64,000 bases of DNA, from positions 1 through 64,000 of the forward strand of contig JAKZAN010000159.1 of assembly GCA_023053545.1 (NCBI GenBank), in the 5' to 3' direction. The number at the start of each line of letters is the position of its first letter. Position 1 is the first letter of the stretch. Shown piece by piece: positions 59,382 to 64,000 of this stretch. The translations under genes were made by a program, and so were the position numbers. A model generated the notes under the pieces. That model had not been told where the DNA came from. It did no database searches and saw nothing but the letters and a program-made list of their open reading frames with translations. The DNA comes from Lepidurus packardi (taxonomy: Eukaryota > Arthropoda > Branchiopoda > Notostraca > Triopsidae).

Positions 59382-62300
59382 ATGTTTGAAGCTCTACTTT
59401 AACGCGTCCTCAACCAGCTACTAGGAGAGTACCTCGAAGGTTTCGACACCTCCAATCTCAAAGTCGGTCTCTGGTCTGGCGAGGTCAATATCCGCAACGT
59501 CCACATCCGCAAAAACCTCCTCCAGAAACTCAAACTCCCATTCCTAATCAAATACTCCTCCATCGGATCCCTCAAACTCAAGATCCCTTGGAAAAACCTC
59601 ACCTCAAGCAAGACTTAAGTTACTCTCGATGGTCTCTACCTCATCATCGGCGGCCTCGGCAAGCAACACGAAAATATCAATTAACAGCAGATAGTCGAGG
59701 ATCGAATACAAGAAATTAAAGAAATCAGTGCTGCTATCCTCAAGCGATTCAACGAGAGACGCGATGCCAAAAGTCAGAAAGAAGCAACGGCAGTGTCTGA
59801 GTCTGATAACAATATGGGCTACACAGAAAAACTCGTGCTAAAGATCGTGGACAACATCCAGATCGATGTGCGCAACATTCACATCAGATACGAGAATACT
59901 TAGGGCGAGGAGTTCGGGTTCGGAGCCACTCTCGAAAGCCTCAAGATCGTTACTATCAACCGTGAAGGCAAATAGTAGTATGTAGATAGGACTCTGCCTG
60001 AAAATAGGTCTGAGCCGATGCGTAAGGTACTGGAGCTCAAGAACTTCGGTGTCTACTGGGTCAATAAAATCAAACCCATCTACTCCCCTAAGTCTACCCA
60101 GGAGGATATGCAACTGAGGCTGCAAGAATGTATCGTCAAGAACCAATTGCTTTACGAGTACATTTTCATGATGAACATCCATGCGAAACTGCTCCGGAGA
60201 GATCGTACTCATGATGACACTTTTACGACCCCCGAGATAGAGCTATATCTGAACATGTCCAAGATCAAAATCAACATAGAGAACAAACAGCTCCAGCAAG
60301 CAGTCCAGTTCTCCTAAAGCGTACAGAAGTACCAGAAACTAGTCAAATAGCAAACTGCTCGCTACAGCTGTCCTCTCTAATTGGCACCTCAGCTGAAGGC
60401 CAAATTTGAGGATCTTTATACGAAGTACACTCCTGAAGATGGGTCGGGTTTCGATCCTGAGCAGATGGAGCATGGGTAGAGGCTGCTGTTAAAAAGCATC
60501 CTAGTTAAACTGGACCCATATAGATAGTTACTACCCATAATCAAGAACCGTCTGAAAGAAATCGAAAAGAAAAAGATAGTTTCGGAGAAGTCAGCTTCTA
60601 AGATTGGATGGTTTACTTATAGTCGCAAACAGCTCACTCCCGAAGAAATTGCTGGCATCGACTCTTTTCTCCAGGAAAACTTCCAAGATGCCCACACTCA
60701 TCAGGTACTCGCGAAATAGAGTACAGTGAAGCGACCTCCAAGCTATATCTATGCCGATCTGAAACTCAAACTAGAGTCTCTCCAAATCGTATTGTACACG
60801 AATGACAACCCCAAGAAATACGAAGCTGTGAGCTTCAACATCAGCAACCCATATATTGATATCGGGATGAGAGAAGCCGGACAATCCATAATCTTCAGTA
60901 TATCTGATCTGTCTGTGGATTTGCTCAACAAAACTCCAGTGGCTTCGGACCCTGAGAAAATATCTCCTGTCAATATTTTCTCGAAGTCTGAACTTTTCAA
61001 AGAGAGCAACTACTTTGATTTAAGTATCGAGACCAACCCTCATGATCTACCCGATGTAGGCCTTGATGTCCAGCTCAATGTCAAGGAAAGTATCATGATC
61101 TTTAACCCCTAAGTTATAAGAAGACTCAAACTGTTTAGCAAAATTAAGCTGGCATCTGAGAATCAAGATGCCCTTCTATAAAAATACGGTCAGATCCTCA
61201 ATGAAGCCACGTCTAACATAGTGTAAAATACTGAGAAAGGCTCCAAAAAAGTGACCAACCTCAACTTAGTGATTAATGCTCCGATTATCATCCTACCATT
61301 TGAAGCCGGTAGCAGGGGGATGTGTTGGGTGGTTGATATGGGTCTTCTCACAATCAACAGCCATGAGCAGAGACTTACCTCTGCACAACATATCTAGTTA
61401 GCACTTCAAAATCTATACCTGCGACATTTTAAGAGTGTCGGCAGTTTCTTTGAGTATAGTGCATTGCAATAAAAATCAGAGATCGTATTAGTCGATATAC
61501 CGGACAGCTGTCGAGTCATCAGCAACTTCAATATTGATTGTAAGATTACTGTTAACTCCAAGAATTCGCCTGAAGATCTACCGCTGACCTCGATAAAGGG
61601 CGTTCTACCGCGGCTAGAACTCACTCTTGATGCCTTTACCTATTCAAAGCTAAGGTAGATTTCCAACTGTTTTGAAATTCCAGCAATTTCAGACTAGAAT
61701 GATGAGTCTATCGAAATTGAGCAATCGATCAATAACGAAGAGCCTATTGTTTAAGATCCCTTGGCTTAGAAGAAGGACATTTTAGCCAACAGATAAAAGA
61801 TGGGTTTCATTTACAAGAAGAGTCCAGTGACCAGGTTATGGCAGAAGTACACCTGCATCATGAAAGACAACTACATCTACTTCTATGGGCCCTCCAGCAA
61901 ACTCAATTACGAGTTTTATCACTATATCCGCAATTCGGAAATCACGTCAGTTGAGGACCCTGAAAAAACCTATGCCTATGTTGTCAGCAATAAGGTTATC
62001 GGTGATGTGGTTCTGGGATTTGATCGCTAAGACAGCATGCAAGAGTGGAAAAAACTCATACTCTCCAAGGCGGACTAAAAACCACAAAATTTCTATACTG
62101 ATCTGGAGAGTTCCCTTACTCTGGCAGTCGTGCTCGACAAGTCTCTGACCTAAGAAGTACCAAACTATAAAAGACGTAATCTTTGCGTAAACTTTGAATT
62201 GAGCAATATCAAGATTATGGTACGTGATACATACTAAGAGCTACCCTGGCTAGACATCGAAGCCGAGCCCTTAAGTATGTCCATCAACAAGAGCGAATAG

Positions 62301-64000
62301 AAACTGTAAATCTCTCTACTGTTACGTGAAATCAGAATCGTCGACTCTGTGTAGAACTATTTACATAAACAGTTCCAGTATCTGGTGAAGTCAGAAAATT
62401 AGGGCAAAAACACAAGCCTAGTTGATATTCGGATCACCCAACTCGGAAGCAAGCATCCAGACTACCTGGAAATTGACAATCAGATAGAACTGAGGTTTGG
62501 AGTCCTGAGGGTCAACTTCAAACCCAAAACTGTCAACAAGATACTCACATTCTTCGAAGCGAGCCCCCCAGAGCCCCCTGAACAAGTAATCGCGTTGAAA
62601 ATAGTAAACTAATTCTTCAGCGACAATGACACCAACCATATTATGGATAGCACGAACTCTCTTCGAGACAATTTAGGGTCAAGTACAAGTATCAAGAAAC
62701 CTACAGCAGACATCACAAACCTGAAGTTGGAGCTCCATTTTGAGTAGATCAGTATATACATGATAAACATGAATACTAAGGTGAGGATGGCATCTCTGGT
62801 GTTTGAGAAGTTCTACTTACTTTTCAATGACAGTGTGTTTGCGACAAGAATATAAGCACACCTGTAGGATATAAAGGTCAGCGACAACAGCAACTATCCG
62901 AACACAATTCTTACCTAGATTGAGTATGTCGAAAAGTAGTTCTATCTGGTTCAGGTGAACCCTTAAAAGCTGTCAACCCACCAAAAGGTTCTGTAGATTA
63001 GTGTCAAAATCAAAAAGGAAGTCGATGTAGGTGACAAAATCAAGTTAGTGTACGTCAACATCAAAGACTTGAAGTTTTAGTTTATAAAGGAACCTTTTAT
63101 CAGAACTATCGATTTCGTCCTGGAGCAGGCAATTCCGTCATTTTAAGTGACGACTAGATAAACATCGTCTAAGATCCAACCACCTAAAGAGGAAAAGAAA
63201 GGAGTATTGCCTCCTGAGTACACAACCCTTGATCTGCGAATCCAGGCAACGGACAGCAGCATTACCCTGAGGACCCACTAAAACCAGAACGAGTATATAA
63301 AGCTTGTGGTTGAAAGTGTGATAGTGAGCAACAAAAACAACGATCGACCTTACACAACAGACCCTGAAAAGACTGTGCTTGTGGAGACTACAGAGATAGT
63401 GGCTCACAATATTCAGATATCTACGCACGTTGGAGAGATTACCAATAAAACCAGTTTCAGTATTGGTATCGACTCGATCCAAGAACCATTGTTCTACAAA
63501 AGAGTACTGGGACCAGATGTTTTTAAGGAGGGACAGCGTATTAATATCCATTTCGCTCCCCTGCTGATTCGCCTCAACAACTCAGACTTCAACACAATCA
63601 TGAAGGTCCTCAATTGGAATGTTCTGTATAACGATAACTGTCAGAGTGTTCTCTTTCCTGAAAGAAAACCCAAGACCAAGGAGAAGCAAGAGGAGGATTC
63701 AGCCCCTGAGTATATTAATATTGCAGTTGACATGATGGGACTTGTGCTGACTGAGGAAGTCGTACCTGTCCCTATCTGCAGTCTGAATTTCAACCGAGTG
63801 GCAGTCGGCATGGTTTCTGCCCAGCGTACCTTCCAGCTCGATGCGAAGGCTACAGACATTGCCGGTTCCTACTTTAGCACAAACTAAGATACTTTCGAGG
63901 AACGAGGCATGATACAGTACTCATCCCAGACTATTAAAGTCCACAATAGAGAAAGACTGTGCCAAATTGACAGACTGGTATAACTTTTTAGCGGGGTCGT
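59382..64000 (+). CDS. VPS13: VPS13, bridge-like lipid transfer protein (partial, runs off window)
   Basis: At least 1539 residues without an intron; the 3' end lies outside. The start is the chorein N-terminus of VPS13: MFEALLERVLNQLLGEYLEG, LKVGLWSGEVNIRNVHIRKN, LKLPFLIKYSSIGSLKLKIP, WKNLTSSKTEVTLDGLYLII and VRNIHIRYEN. Long beta-rich repeats of the lipid groove follow. Around residues 806-898 a PH domain is inserted (MGFIYKKSPVTRLWQKYTC, IMKDNYIYFYGP, VVLGFDREDSMQEWKKLIL, with the terminal Trp). VPS13 moves phospholipids at organelle contact sites. Many UAR codons are read as Glu; with standard code the gene would appear as over a dozen fragments. Confidence 0.95.

Overview
This window is one end of a ciliate macronuclear chromosome. 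It starts with about 44 copies of the C4A2 telomere repeat (1-267). Inside genes UAA and UAG are read as amino acids, and every gene assigned here ends in UGA. Conserved positions show that UAR encodes glutamate, not glutamine. It falls on the metal-binding Glu of TatD (GEIGLD), on the Glu of the TatD LLLETDAPY motif, on the Glu of DLKPEN in a CDPK, and on position 12 of EF-hand loops in the CDPK and in Miro. UAR=Glu is the peritrich nuclear code (translation table 30), so the source is most likely a peritrich (Vorticella/Carchesium/Campanella-like). All translations below use UAR=E and UGA=stop.

The DNA is gene-dense, with roughly 37 well or fairly supported genes in 64 kb, short spacers, and GT-AG introns mostly 22-75 nt long. 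One intron is about 390 nt.

Layout. 1-5.3 kb: telomere, a small secreted protein, a sterol-desaturase/hydroxylase family enzyme and a coiled-coil protein. 5.5-12.6 kb: Miro GTPase, a multi-pass membrane protein, an ankyrin protein, and a spacer carrying the 5' half of tRNA-Gly between direct repeats. 12.6-24 kb: eIF2A, a RanBP2-type zinc finger, a CFAP97-like protein, UTP18, a Myb/SANT protein, a GNAT acetyltransferase and a TatD nuclease. 24-36.8 kb: a C2H2 protein, a large protein with F-x-P-x-I repeats and an EF-hand, a myristoylated CDPK, two small candidate N-myristoylated proteins, a lysine-ketoglutarate reductase and a Rab. 36.9-38.0 kb: a quinone-oxidoreductase gene whose middle is replaced by 196 bp of (GGGGTT)n. 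38.3-64 kb: a chorein-domain (ATG2/VPS13-like) lipid-transfer protein, EB1, a TMEM198/TM7S3-like protein, a polytopic membrane protein, Kelch, tail-anchored ankyrin, zinc-binding, TPR and secretory C2H2 proteins, a kinase with an HLDLKLEN loop, and VPS13, which runs off the window.

Common themes are membrane contact and lipid transfer (Miro, two chorein proteins), cytoskeleton and cilia (EB1, CFAP97-like, coiled coils), Ca2+ signalling (CDPK, EF-hands), translation and ribosome assembly (eIF2A, UTP18). No operon-like or defence cluster is visible. The most unusual feature is the internal telomere tract. The left 37.3 kb has telomeric repeats in the correct orientation at both ends, so it could also exist as a separate, shorter chromosome.
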